Source of the DNA: an uncultured Peptococcaceae bacterium
Lineage (GTDB): Bacteria > Bacillota > Peptococcia > Peptococcales > Peptococcaceae
Assembly: GCA_938044045.1 (NCBI GenBank)
Contig: CALIQN010000038.1
Coordinates: 1-23,336 of the forward strand
Direction: 5' to 3'
DNA: 23,336 nucleotides
Part shown: one piece after another, positions 1 through 7,928 of the stretch
Layout of the letters: each line of letters begins with the position of its first letter
Numbering within the stretch: the first letter of the stretch is position 1
The notes under the pieces: model-generated
Databases searched by the model: none
What the model was told of the DNA's origin: nothing
Seen by the model: the letters and a program-made list of their open reading frames with translations, nothing else
Position numbers and translations under genes: made by a program

Positions 1-2
1 AC

Positions 3-89
3 CAAAAATACAATGATGGGGAAATGGAAAACTATCTCCCAACAGATGAGGAAATCGCTCAAAGTCTTTCTACCCTTCCTAAGCTTTAA
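3..89 (+). CDS. C-terminal fragment of an unidentified plus-strand protein
   Basis: The reading frame is open from the left edge and ends at TAA 87-89. The last residues read NYLPTDEEIAQSLSTLPKL, an acidic, protein-like composition. Of the three plus frames, one has a stop at once and the other open one runs through the hairpin that follows, so this frame is the best one. The stop lies immediately before a 20-bp hairpin that would terminate it. Only 28 residues are visible, with no recognisable family, so no function is proposed. Confidence 0.6.
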   Translation, partial: QKYNDGEMENYLPTDEEIAQSLSTLPKL

Positions 90-90
90 A

Positions 91-135
91 ACAATAAAAA
101 TCCTTAAGTCATTAGGACTTAAGGATTTTTATTGT
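91..135. terminator. bidirectional intrinsic terminator, 20-bp perfect stem
   Basis: The arm at 91-110 is exactly complementary to 116-135, with a five-base loop (ATTAG). The stem ends in A-rich and T-rich runs on both sides. It lies between the plus-strand stop at 89 and the minus-strand stop at 137, so it can end transcription from both directions. Confidence 0.9.
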
Positions 136-136
136 T

Positions 137-1024
137 CTACCCTTTAATAGACTCATATGGCATATAATAAAGCGGATCATTAAAATCAACAACACTATCT
201 TTGCCTATGACCTTTCGAGACACTAGGTTAAGGTGATCGCCATTGAGTTCATACTCTTCTTCAAAAAATTCTACATTACTTAAAGGTTCTGGTGAATCCA
301 CATAAGGGGCATCATCAGCAAAAATCATATGAAAACGATTACCTTCCAAGGTACCAGTCCCTATTCTTAACTCAACCGCTGGAATATTGCCATATTCGCG
401 CAAACGATACACCTTAAAATTATTGCCAACAAAGTTATGGATATAAAGAATCGTCTCCGTGTCTACATCCAGATAAGAAACGACTTGTCTCCAATCACCT
501 ACAATGCTCGTCTGTGCAACATTACTAGCGTACTTCCAGCCAACTTTTTGTTTAAAATCAAAATAATACTTTGAAGCAACACTATTGTCTTTACCTATAG
601 AAACTTCTTGAAGGTCTTCATTCCAATAGACCTTTTCGCCAAGTGCTTCCGAAATCACACGCACTGGCAAAATCACACGATCATTATAAAGCTCGACAGA
701 GGTATCCAAAGCAACTCTTTTGCCATTTTTTAGATAGTAGTTTCTTCCCAAATAAAACTCAAGGGTATTTGGATTTCTCATAATGACACATTTTTTTGTT
801 TTTGCATCCCAGCTCACCTTAGCACCCAAAGCAGTCGCAACTGCACGTAAAGGTAGATAAGTACGATTGTCTAGTTTTACCGGTTCCAAGTCACTAGCTA
901 CAAGCTTGCCATTCACCTTGAGACTGACAGGCAACTCACCTATTGATCCAAAAGAAGCCACAGGTGTCGATAAGACTAACCCTAAGACGACCATCACTGC
1001 CATTAATTTTTTCACTTGTTTCAT
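137..1024 (-). CDS. secreted stalk-domain (copper amine oxidase N-like) protein 1
   Basis: A 295-residue exported protein. Residues 1-26 form a signal peptide with a basic start (MKQVKK) and a hydrophobic core ending near VASFGS. Residues about 33-145 match the copper amine oxidase N-terminal-like 'stalk' domain: a VNG-K-V start, the segment RTYLPLRAVATALGAKVSWD, and a second repeat with RVILPVRVISEALGEKVYWN. This domain is common in surface proteins of Bacillota and does not imply amine oxidase activity. The rest (about 165-295) is a beta-rich domain with VGDW and YIH motifs, shared with the upstream paralogue at 1074-2054. The start is supported by GGGGAGGA seven bases upstream. It lies 49 bp after its paralogue, so the two are probably cotranscribed. 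The ligand is unknown. Confidence 0.8.
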   Translation of the reverse strand: MKQVKKLMAVMVVLGLVLSTPVASFGSIGELPVSLKVNGKLVASDLEPVKLDNRTYLPLRAVATALGAKVSWDAKTKKCVIMRNPNTLEFYLGRNYYLKNGKRVALDTSVELYNDRVILPVRVISEALGEKVYWNEDLQEVSIGKDNSVASKYYFDFKQKVGWKYASNVAQTSIVGDWRQVVSYLDVDTETILYIHNFVGNNFKVYRLREYGNIPAVELRIGTGTLEGNRFHMIFADDAPYVDSPEPLSNVEFFEEEYELNGDHLNLVSRKVIGKDSVVDFNDPLYYMPYESIKG

Positions 1025-1073
1025 TTGTAATCCTCCCCTTTAGTATAAATTTGCTTTGATTGAACCTCCTACC

Positions 1074-2054
1074 TTATCCCTTAGGCTTAGAATCTGAGAA
1101 TGCACCAAGATTTTGAGCTGGAGCCGGATTTGGCGTATTCTCACCACCATCTGCACCATAACGATAGAAAGGCTCACGATCAAATACAACATCAGTTGGA
1201 TTAAAAGCCTTTAGTCGATTACCATTTAGCAAAACGTATTGATCCACAAGATGGAGTGCCTTATCTTCACCTATATGGTAATCCTGGGTAATTTCATAAT
1301 ATCCCCTTTCATAGCCTGATGCCGTATAATAAGTTCTCAAATCATACATCACATGAAGACGGTCTGCCCCTTTAGGGATAGCTTTACCAATCAAAAGTTC
1401 CTCTCCAGGAGAATTTTTAAGCTGGAGCAACTTATAAACCTTAAAGCCACCATCTATATTAGGATGAATAAACAAGGTCGTATCCTTCGCTAAGCCTGGT
1501 GTTGAAGTACTTTGACCCCAAGTACCAATAAAACTTTTTTGATCTTGAGAATCAATACTGTATTTGATGAAAATCTTTTCTATAAAACCTGGACGAAAAT
1601 TTGCTGGGGAATTGTTGTCTTTACCTATAGAAACCTCTTGCAAAGCTTCATTCCAATACACCTTTTCGCCAAATGCTTCAGCAATCACACGCACCGGTAA
1701 AAGAATACGATTATCATAGAGTTTAACAGGCACATTTAAAGCTAATTTTTGATTGTTTTTTAGATAATAATGCTGATTAAGGTAGAATATCAGTGTAACA
1801 TTACCTCTCTGGACTGTAGCGGTCTTGGTTTGATTGTCCCACTTGACAGAAGCACCCAAAGCTTTAGAAACCGCACTCAAGGACAAATGGGTGACATCAT
1901 TGACCTTTAAGGGTTCAACATCACTTACCACAAGCTTGTCATCAACCACCAGTGTAATTAGTCCCTCATAGTTGGCAAGAGCAGACAATGCAGTTGCACT
2001 AGTCAAAAGAAAGACCAATGGTAGAATGAATTTTTTATGCATTATCTTCATCAT
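1074..2054 (-). CDS. secreted stalk-domain (copper amine oxidase N-like) protein 2
   Basis: A 326-residue paralogue of the neighbour at 137-1024 and first gene of the pair. It has an N-terminal signal peptide (basic MHKK followed by a hydrophobic stretch ending around ALSALA). A stalk domain covers residues about 34-148, with LSLSAVSKALGASVKWD and RILLPVRVIAEAFGEKVYWN. The C-terminal domain begins with IGTW and contains LFIH, a pattern reminiscent of small beta-barrel folds, but I cannot assign a family. The C-terminus adds a Pro/Asn-rich tail of about 25 residues that protein 1 lacks. AGGAGGGG lies only four bases from the first ATG and seven from the next one, so translation may start at 2051. 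An extended -10 promoter lies at 2096-2104. Confidence 0.8.
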   Translation of the reverse strand: MMKIMHKKFILPLVFLLTSATALSALANYEGLITLVVDDKLVVSDVEPLKVNDVTHLSLSAVSKALGASVKWDNQTKTATVQRGNVTLIFYLNQHYYLKNNQKLALNVPVKLYDNRILLPVRVIAEAFGEKVYWNEALQEVSIGKDNNSPANFRPGFIEKIFIKYSIDSQDQKSFIGTWGQSTSTPGLAKDTTLFIHPNIDGGFKVYKLLQLKNSPGEELLIGKAIPKGADRLHVMYDLRTYYTASGYERGYYEITQDYHIGEDKALHLVDQYVLLNGNRLKAFNPTDVVFDREPFYRYGADGGENTPNPAPAQNLGAFSDSKPKG

Positions 2055-2095
2055 GTCCCCTCCTTCGGCAACTTATACTTCCATCATTTTTATTT

Positions 2096-2104
2096 ATTAT
2101 ATCA
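2096..2104 (-). promoter_or_regulatory. extended -10 promoter for the stalk-protein pair
   Basis: On the minus strand the sequence reads TGATATAAT, a perfect TGnTATAAT extended -10 element, about 42 bp upstream of the start at 2054. No good -35 hexamer is visible at 17 bp, which is usual for extended -10 promoters. Confidence 0.55.
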
Positions 2105-2167
2105 TATTTTATTGTTTCTTATGTGATATTTTTTACTTTACACTTTAAAAAATATTATGCGAATAAA

Positions 2168-2198
2168 AAAATAAGGGTGGTTTTACCACCCTTATTTT
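2168..2198 (-). terminator. terminator of the nicotinamidase-like gene
   Basis: The 14-bp perfect stem 2168-2181/2185-2198 has a three-base loop and is followed on the minus strand by a T-rich run. The upper arm overlaps the stop codon of the gene ending at 2197. Confidence 0.85.
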
Positions 2199-2715
2199 AA
2201 ATCACCTGCATATGAAGATTTTTTAAGATGTCAAAAGCTTTTTCTTGCATTGTCTCATCAAAAGAACCCGTTAACTTTCTATTGACAAAAATCTTGCTTT
2301 CAGGGCTTGCCGCCTTAGCAATCACCATATTGGAAAGGACACAAATATTGGAGACCAAGCCACAAAACTCAATCTCTTCAAAATGATTTTCTTCAAGATA
2401 GCGACCCAGTGCCATAGAGCCAAAGGTGTACTTAAGAATACCTCTCTTTTCCTTTAAAGCCTCTTTTAAGCCACCATAAAGCCCATGCCCTTCTGTCTCT
2501 AAAATACAATGTTCAACAGGTAAGTGCTTGCCCTCAGTGGTCTCTAAATAATTTGTCAAATGGGTATCCAAGGTATAAATAACCTCATCACCAGCTACTA
2601 CATAGGACTCTATCCTTTCTAAAATTGGTTTTTCTAAACCTTCGGCCCCACTAAAGCCCAAAGCCCCATCCACAAAATCTTTTTGATAATCAACTACAAC
2701 CAATAGCTTTTTCAT
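2197..2715 (-). CDS. isochorismatase-family cysteine hydrolase, probable nicotinamidase
   Basis: 172 residues, a usual length for a single-domain isochorismatase-like hydrolase. The catalytic triad expected for nicotinamidases is visible: D9 (VVDYQKDF), K95 (ILKYTFGS) and C125 (SNICVLSN). The metal site also fits PncA enzymes, with D50 and H52 in TLDTH and H69 in PVEHC at the family spacing. The likely reaction is nicotinamide to nicotinate plus ammonia in cytoplasmic NAD salvage, though other amide substrates are possible in this family. The start at 2715 has AAAGGGAG upstream. The gene follows dnaJ with 59 bp between, most of it the dnaJ terminator. No separate promoter is obvious, so expression may depend partly on read-through. 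Confidence 0.8.
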   Translation of the reverse strand: MKKLLVVVDYQKDFVDGALGFSGAEGLEKPILERIESYVVAGDEVIYTLDTHLTNYLETTEGKHLPVEHCILETEGHGLYGGLKEALKEKRGILKYTFGSMALGRYLEENHFEEIEFCGLVSNICVLSNMVIAKAASPESKIFVNRKLTGSFDETMQEKAFDILKNLHMQVI

Positions 2716-2736
2716 TTTTTTCTCCCTTTATTAACT

Positions 2737-2771
2737 AAAAAAGCCATGAGCGATATGCTCATGGCTTTTTT
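2737..2771 (-). terminator. terminator of the heat-shock operon
   Basis: The 15-bp perfect stem 2737-2751/2757-2771 (core GCCATGAGC) has a GATAT loop and A6/T6 ends, and lies just after the dnaJ stop at 2775. It has the form of a strong Rho-independent terminator. Confidence 0.9.
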
Positions 2772-2774
2772 ACA

Positions 2775-3971
2775 TTAACCTTCATCTGAAAAGAAGTCAT
2801 TCACGGTATCTTTCATTTTACCGAAAAAGCCTTTTTTGCCATTTTCTTCTTCCTTAGATTCTGATTTTTTATTGACATTATAGATATTAGTCTTTTCCAA
2901 GGTTTCTTTTAAAGTTTCAAAAAGTTCTTTTTCCTTGTCTGAAAGCTCTTTTGGCGTCTCAACCATGATAGTAACGTATTGATCACCTTTTCTAAAGCCT
3001 TTTAGCCCACTAATTCCTTTACCCTTTAATCTAAACCGTGTCCCATGTTGCACGCCAGGTGGAATGGTAAAATTCACGTCCCCTTCTAAGGTTGGAACTT
3101 GAATTTCATCTCCTAGGGCTGCTTGAGCAAAGTTGATTGGCTGTTCCATGAAAATATCATTGTTGACACGTTCAAAGATTGGATGCCTGCGAATATTGAT
3201 ATAGATATACAAGTCTCCACTTAAAGCGCCTAGCTCGCCTGCTTCACCTTCACCTGACATACGCAATCTTGTCCCATTATCAACACCTGGAGGAATATTG
3301 ACCTCAAGTTGTTTTTTCACCTTATGTCGGCCTGTTCCGTTACAATCTGGACAAGGTTCATCAACGACCTTACCACGACCATTACATTCCGGACAAGTCG
3401 TCTGGGTTTGCATACGCCCAAATGGTGTTTGTTGCATCACTGTCACACGACCAGAGCCATGACAATGTGAGCAAGTTTTTGGACTGGTACCAGCCTTTGC
3501 ACCGCTACCTGAACAACTTTTACAGGTTTCTAACTTGCTGAGTTGAATAATTTTCTTTGCACCAAAGACAGCTTCTTCAAAATCAATGGTGAGATCATAA
3601 CGCAAGTCATGACCTTGTTCTGGGCCACGAGCGCCACCAGAACCACCACCGCCAAAGAACATATTAAAGATGTCCCCTAAATCATCAAAACCACCTTGAC
3701 CAAAGCCACCACCATAGTTGCCATAGCCTCCACCTTGACCAAAGTTGGCAGCATCATGACCAAACTGATCATACTGTGCCTTTTTTTGTGGATCCGAAAG
3801 GATTTCATAGGCATCATTTAATTCTTTAAATTTCGCCTCCGCATTCTTATCTCCTGGATTAACATCAGGATGATACTTTCTGGCGAGTTTACGGAAGGCT
3901 TTTTTTATTGTTGCCTCATCAGCGCCCTTATCAACGCCTAAAACTTCATAGTAATCTCTCTTATTTGACAT
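2775..3971 (-). CDS. dnaJ: chaperone protein DnaJ (Hsp40)
   Basis: Cochaperone that stimulates DnaK ATPase and delivers unfolded clients. From the start used here (MSNKRDYYEVLGV, 398 residues) the domains are: J domain about 5-68 with HPD at 34-36; Gly/Phe-rich linker about 71-117; four CXXCXGXG zinc motifs with cysteines at 150/153, 167/170, 193/196 and 207/210; then the C-terminal client-binding beta domains. A Lys/Glu-rich tail ends in FFSDEG. An in-frame ATG three codons upstream (3980) is possible, but 3971 gives the usual DnaJ N-terminus. Either start lies inside the last codons of dnaK, with no clear SD, which suggests translational coupling. Last gene of the CIRCE operon. Confidence 0.97.
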   Translation of the reverse strand: MSNKRDYYEVLGVDKGADEATIKKAFRKLARKYHPDVNPGDKNAEAKFKELNDAYEILSDPQKKAQYDQFGHDAANFGQGGGYGNYGGGFGQGGFDDLGDIFNMFFGGGGSGGARGPEQGHDLRYDLTIDFEEAVFGAKKIIQLSKLETCKSCSGSGAKAGTSPKTCSHCHGSGRVTVMQQTPFGRMQTQTTCPECNGRGKVVDEPCPDCNGTGRHKVKKQLEVNIPPGVDNGTRLRMSGEGEAGELGALSGDLYIYINIRRHPIFERVNNDIFMEQPINFAQAALGDEIQVPTLEGDVNFTIPPGVQHGTRFRLKGKGISGLKGFRKGDQYVTIMVETPKELSDKEKELFETLKETLEKTNIYNVNKKSESKEEENGKKGFFGKMKDTVNDFFSDEG

Positions 3972-5820
3972 CTTTGTCATCTACTTCTTTATTGTCTACT
4001 TCTGTGAAGTCAGCATCGACAGTTTCTGCACCTGCTTTATCTTCTGTACTTGCTTCACCTTGAGCAGCTTGCGCTTCAGCTTGTGCCTTAGCATACATTT
4101 GTTCAGTCACTTTATAAAGGGCGTTGGTAAGTTCTTCTGTCTTTTGCTTAATGTCTTCTGTATCTTCACCTTCAAGGGCTTTCTTTAGTGCTTCTTGAGC
4201 CTCGGTGATTGCAGTTTTATCTTCTTCTGAGACACTTTCTTCATTTTCTTTAACAAGTTTATCGGTTTGGAAGATAAGTGAGTCAGCATTATTTCTCACT
4301 TCTACTGCTTCTTTAGCTTTTTTATCTGCTTCAGCATTTGCTTCTGCATCTTTTACCATACGTTCGATTTCTTCATCACTCAAACCACTGTTAGATTGGA
4401 TAGTGATACGGTTAGATTTACCAGTACCCTTATCCTTAGCACTAACATTAACAATGCCGTTTGCATCAATATCAAAGGTAACTTCGATTTGTGGAACACC
4501 TCTTGGTGCTGGTGGAATATCCATCAATGTGAAACGACCAAGAGCTTTATTATCTTTTGCCATTTCACGTTCCCCTTGAAGCACGTTGATGTCAGTTGAA
4601 GTTTGATTGTCCATTGCTGTGCTGAAGACTTGGCTACGAGATACTGGAATGGTGGTATTTCTTTCAACAATTTTGGTCATAATACCACCCAAGGTTTCAA
4701 TACCAAGAGAAAGTGGGGTAACATCGAGTAGGACGATGTCTTTCACTTCACCAACTAAAACACCACCTTGAATTGCTGCCCCAATCGCAACACATTCATC
4801 TGGGTTGATACCTTTAAATGGTTCTTTACCTGTTAATTTTTTAACCGCTTCTTGAACAGCAGGGATACGTGTAGAACCACCAACTAAGATAACTTTGTCG
4901 ATTTCACTAGCACTGATACCTGCATCTTGTAATGCTTGACGAGAAGGTTCCATGGTCTTTTCTACCAAATCACTGGTGAGTTCGTCAAACTTAGCACGGC
5001 TTAAGTTTAAGTCTAAGTGTTGTGGTTGACCGTTAGAATCCATGGTGATAAATGGTAAGTTGATGTTAGAGGTCATCACACCAGAAAGTTCGATTTTTGC
5101 CTTTTCAGCAGCTTCTTTTAAACGTTGCATTGCTGTTTTATCTTGAGAAAGATCAATACCGCTTTGTGCTTTAAATTCTTTAACCAACCAGTCAATAATC
5201 TTTTGGTCAAAATCGTCCCCACCTAGGCGGTTGTTCCCACTAGTTGCTAAAACTTCAAAGATACCATCGCCAATTTCCATCAAAGAAACGTCAAAAGTCC
5301 CACCACCAAGGTCAAATACTAAGACTTTTTGATCTTGACTATCTTTATCTATACCATAAGCAAGGGCTGCTGCTGTTGGTTCGTTGATAATACGCAATAC
5401 TTCAAGTCCTGCAATCTTACCAGCATCTTTTGTTGCTTGTCTTTGGCTGTCACTGAAATAAGCTGGTACAGTAATAACAGCTTGACTTACTGTTTCACCA
5501 AGATAAGCTTCTGCATCAGCTTTTAGCTTTTGAAGTATCATAGCAGAAATTTCTTGAGGCGTATAGCTACTATCTCCCATGGTGACTTTATGATCAGTAC
5601 CCATATGACGCTTGATACTTGACACTGTATTTGCAGGGTTGGTGACTGCTTGACGTTTTGCAACTTGACCAACAAGACGTTCGCCAGCATTATTTAAACC
5701 TACAACAGATGGGGTTGTACGCGCCCCTTCACTATTGGCGATAACGACAGCTTCGCCACCTTCCATAACAGCAACACATGAATTTGTTGTCCCTAAATCA
5801 ATACCAATAACTTTTCCCAT
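3961..5820 (-). CDS. dnaK: chaperone protein DnaK (Hsp70)
   Basis: 619 residues, full length for bacterial Hsp70. The N-terminal ATPase domain starts MGKVIGIDLGTTNSCVAVM and carries the second family signature VFDLGGGTFDVS and the third, VILVGGSTRIPAVQ. The substrate-binding domain follows (GIETLGGIMTKIVERNT; ERNTTIP), then a helical lid and an acidic tail ending DNKEVDDKDVK. It binds hydrophobic peptide stretches in the cytoplasm in an ATP cycle driven by DnaJ and reset by GrpE. The start is supported by TAGGAGGAAATAAAA directly upstream. It lies 49 bp after grpE and overlaps the dnaJ start, so it is part of the HrcA/CIRCE heat-shock operon. Confidence 0.98.
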   Translation of the reverse strand: MGKVIGIDLGTTNSCVAVMEGGEAVVIANSEGARTTPSVVGLNNAGERLVGQVAKRQAVTNPANTVSSIKRHMGTDHKVTMGDSSYTPQEISAMILQKLKADAEAYLGETVSQAVITVPAYFSDSQRQATKDAGKIAGLEVLRIINEPTAAALAYGIDKDSQDQKVLVFDLGGGTFDVSLMEIGDGIFEVLATSGNNRLGGDDFDQKIIDWLVKEFKAQSGIDLSQDKTAMQRLKEAAEKAKIELSGVMTSNINLPFITMDSNGQPQHLDLNLSRAKFDELTSDLVEKTMEPSRQALQDAGISASEIDKVILVGGSTRIPAVQEAVKKLTGKEPFKGINPDECVAIGAAIQGGVLVGEVKDIVLLDVTPLSLGIETLGGIMTKIVERNTTIPVSRSQVFSTAMDNQTSTDINVLQGEREMAKDNKALGRFTLMDIPPAPRGVPQIEVTFDIDANGIVNVSAKDKGTGKSNRITIQSNSGLSDEEIERMVKDAEANAEADKKAKEAVEVRNNADSLIFQTDKLVKENEESVSEEDKTAITEAQEALKKALEGEDTEDIKQKTEELTNALYKVTEQMYAKAQAEAQAAQGEASTEDKAGAETVDADFTEVDNKEVDDKDVK

Positions 5821-5869
5821 TTTTATTTCCTCCTAAAATAATTAAATAATTTTCTATTTATAGTCTAGT

Positions 5870-6412
5870 CTAGTTCTTTGCCACACGACAAACACTAGGA
5901 CGAATTACTTTATCTTTGAGTTGATAGCCTTTTTGTAACACATCAATAATGGTGTCATTTTCAACACTACTATCTTCTACTGTCATGACAGCCTCATGAT
6001 AGACTGGGTCATAAATCTTTCCAAGTGCCTCTATTTCAGTGACACCATTTGCTTCTAGGCTATCTCTAAACTTCTTATAAACGGCTTCCATCCCTACAGC
6101 AAAGGACTTTAAAGGTTCTTCTAGATTTTCTGGAAGCGCCTTAAATGCCATATCAAAGGCATCTAGTCCTGGCAGGAGTGATTTGATTAATGCCTCATTG
6201 CCCAGCTCATAAATTTGTGCTTTTTCTACTTGTGTGCGTCTTTTAAAATTATCAAAATCCGCCAGTAAAAGCATATAACGCTTATTTAAACTTTCCAATT
6301 CTGCTTCAAGAGGATTGTCTTGTGTCTTGGTATTTTCCTCCTCAACTACCTCAACCTCTTGTTCCTCAAGTGTCTCTTCATTAACCATTTCATTTTGATT
6401 CTCTTTACACAT
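5870..6412 (-). CDS. grpE: nucleotide exchange factor GrpE
   Basis: 180 residues from the chosen start (MCKENQNEM). An upstream in-frame ATG at 6463 lies deep inside the chaperonin gene and would add 17 basic residues not typical of GrpE, while GTGAGG just upstream of 6412 supports the later start. It has an acidic N-terminus (residues about 10-35, Glu-rich), then the long dimerising helix with ADFDNFKRRTQVEK. The C-terminal beta domain carries YDPVYHEAVM and ends KDKVIRPSVCRVAKN, all standard. It releases ADP from DnaK. The start overlaps the 3' end of the chaperonin gene by 8 bp, suggesting coupled translation. Confidence 0.96.
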   Translation of the reverse strand: MCKENQNEMVNEETLEEQEVEVVEEENTKTQDNPLEAELESLNKRYMLLLADFDNFKRRTQVEKAQIYELGNEALIKSLLPGLDAFDMAFKALPENLEEPLKSFAVGMEAVYKKFRDSLEANGVTEIEALGKIYDPVYHEAVMTVEDSSVENDTIIDVLQKGYQLKDKVIRPSVCRVAKN

Positions 6413-7928
6413 GATCCTCACTCCCTTCTTTAGATTGATGCGCCTTCTTTCTAATAATGACATTTATTTTAAGTATTGACTTGGCAACTTCCACTGCAAT
6501 TGCTACAGCGCTTAGTTTAATATCTAACGCATCATAAATTCCTAAGGCATCCATGTCACCTATTTGACCTGTCCTAAAATCTAGCCCCAACATCGGAGAC
6601 TGATGTTCAAGTTGTGCTTGATCCACCAAGGCTTTTTTCTCCATACTGCGAAAACCAGCATTTTCTACCATTTGTTGAAATGGTTTTTCTAAAGCCTTTG
6701 CTAAAAGATCATAGCCCACTTTTTTTAGACTAGCCTCTTCTAGGGCAAGATATCTTAGTCGCCTTGCGACATAAAGCTCTGAGGCACCACCTCCAGCAAC
6801 CATGCCATGTTTTAAGGCTGATTGTAAACTAGCGGCAGCATCTTTGGCAATACGCACACGCTCATTTAAAATTTCATTGGTCTTAGCACCAATAACAATA
6901 CTAACCATAGGTTTACCCTTACCACCTAAGACTGCTGTGGTTTCCTTTTCTTTATCCCAATAAACACTATTGGCAAAACCTAGGGCATCTTTAAGGTCAA
7001 TTTGCTCCAATTCACCAAAGCTTAATGCTTTAGCACCTGTATATTCTGCTAAGCGTCCTATATCTTTAAGACGAACTCGGCTTAAACAATAAATACCATG
7101 GGTATTGAGATAGGCTTCTGCTTTTTTATCCAAACCTCTTTGAACAAAAACCGCCTTAACGCCACTAGCAATGATATGATCAAGCAAATAATAAAACCCT
7201 CGCTCACGCTCCATATAGTGGCTAAAACCTGCCTCAGTCGTCATGAGCTCTTTGTATCTTGGATCTATCTCAAAGGCATCATCAATAATTAAGACCGGTA
7301 CTTGATCCACACGAACGATACCATTGGAAAGTTGTGGTTCTTTGGCAAGAATCAAGCCTTCGACAACCTTATTGTCACTACCCTTGACCCCTTGTACCAT
7401 ATCTGCTAAGAAAAATTCCTCTTCTTTTAAACGTTGCTCGCCTACTAATTTTAAACCTTGAACAATGACATCAGTGATGGCTTGGTTTTCTCTACCAGCG
7501 ATATAACTGACCTTTTGATCATAGTTTGCCTTATCTTGAAAACTAAGTTCTTCTTGATAAATCTCTCTTGCCCTCTGGCTAGCTTCTTCTAGCCCTTCTA
7601 AGAGATGAGCAACTGAGACCCCATTATCCAAAAGCTGATACCCCTCTAAAACAAGGGCACAAGCCATAAGGGCTGCTGTTGTTGTCCCATCACCCACCTC
7701 ATCTTGTTGGGTTTGAATGGCATGAATCAAAAGTTTAGTCACAGGATGTGTGGCATCCATCATAGAGAGAATGGTATAACCATCATTGGTGATGGTGACC
7801 TCTCCATAAGGATCAAGTAACATTGTATCCAATCCCTTGGGACCTATTGTGCCTTCTACGGCGGCCATAACTGTTCGTACCGCAGAAATATTACCGCTTC
7901 TTAGGCTAACTGGCTCTTCTTTCACCAT
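6405..7928 (-). CDS. archaeal-like (group II/III) chaperonin in the hrcA-dnaK operon
   Basis: A 507-residue ATP-driven folding chamber subunit of the TCP-1/thermosome type. Visible motifs: GPKGLDTML at 29-37, TNDGYTIL at 47-54 followed by a DATHPVTKLL segment, TQQDEVGDGTTTAA around 73-86, and GGGASE at 379-384. The ATP-site aspartates are at D49, D80 and D363; D363 is 15 residues before GGG, the same spacing as in GroEL. The apical part at about 226-275 aligns by eye with the helical-protrusion 'lid' region of group II chaperonins, so it should not need GroES. The C-terminus lacks the GroEL GGM repeat. Such genes ('group III') are known from Carboxydothermus and a few other bacteria, in the same operon position. 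The start has AGAGGAG upstream and overlaps the hrcA stop by 7 bp. Confidence 0.92.
   Translation of the reverse strand: MVKEEPVSLRSGNISAVRTVMAAVEGTIGPKGLDTMLLDPYGEVTITNDGYTILSMMDATHPVTKLLIHAIQTQQDEVGDGTTTAALMACALVLEGYQLLDNGVSVAHLLEGLEEASQRAREIYQEELSFQDKANYDQKVSYIAGRENQAITDVIVQGLKLVGEQRLKEEEFFLADMVQGVKGSDNKVVEGLILAKEPQLSNGIVRVDQVPVLIIDDAFEIDPRYKELMTTEAGFSHYMERERGFYYLLDHIIASGVKAVFVQRGLDKKAEAYLNTHGIYCLSRVRLKDIGRLAEYTGAKALSFGELEQIDLKDALGFANSVYWDKEKETTAVLGGKGKPMVSIVIGAKTNEILNERVRIAKDAAASLQSALKHGMVAGGGASELYVARRLRYLALEEASLKKVGYDLLAKALEKPFQQMVENAGFRSMEKKALVDQAQLEHQSPMLGLDFRTGQIGDMDALGIYDALDIKLSAVAIAVEVAKSILKINVIIRKKAHQSKEGSEDHV

Noticed and set aside
4205..4579. Plus-strand ORF of 124 codons inside dnaK
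   Set aside because: Antisense shadow of a highly conserved dnaK region, with a low-complexity Ser-rich product and no start context.
6405..7928. Annotation as groEL
   Set aside because: The TNDGYTIL, HP-K and lid-region features fit group II-type chaperonins, the GGM tail is absent and no groES is adjacent.
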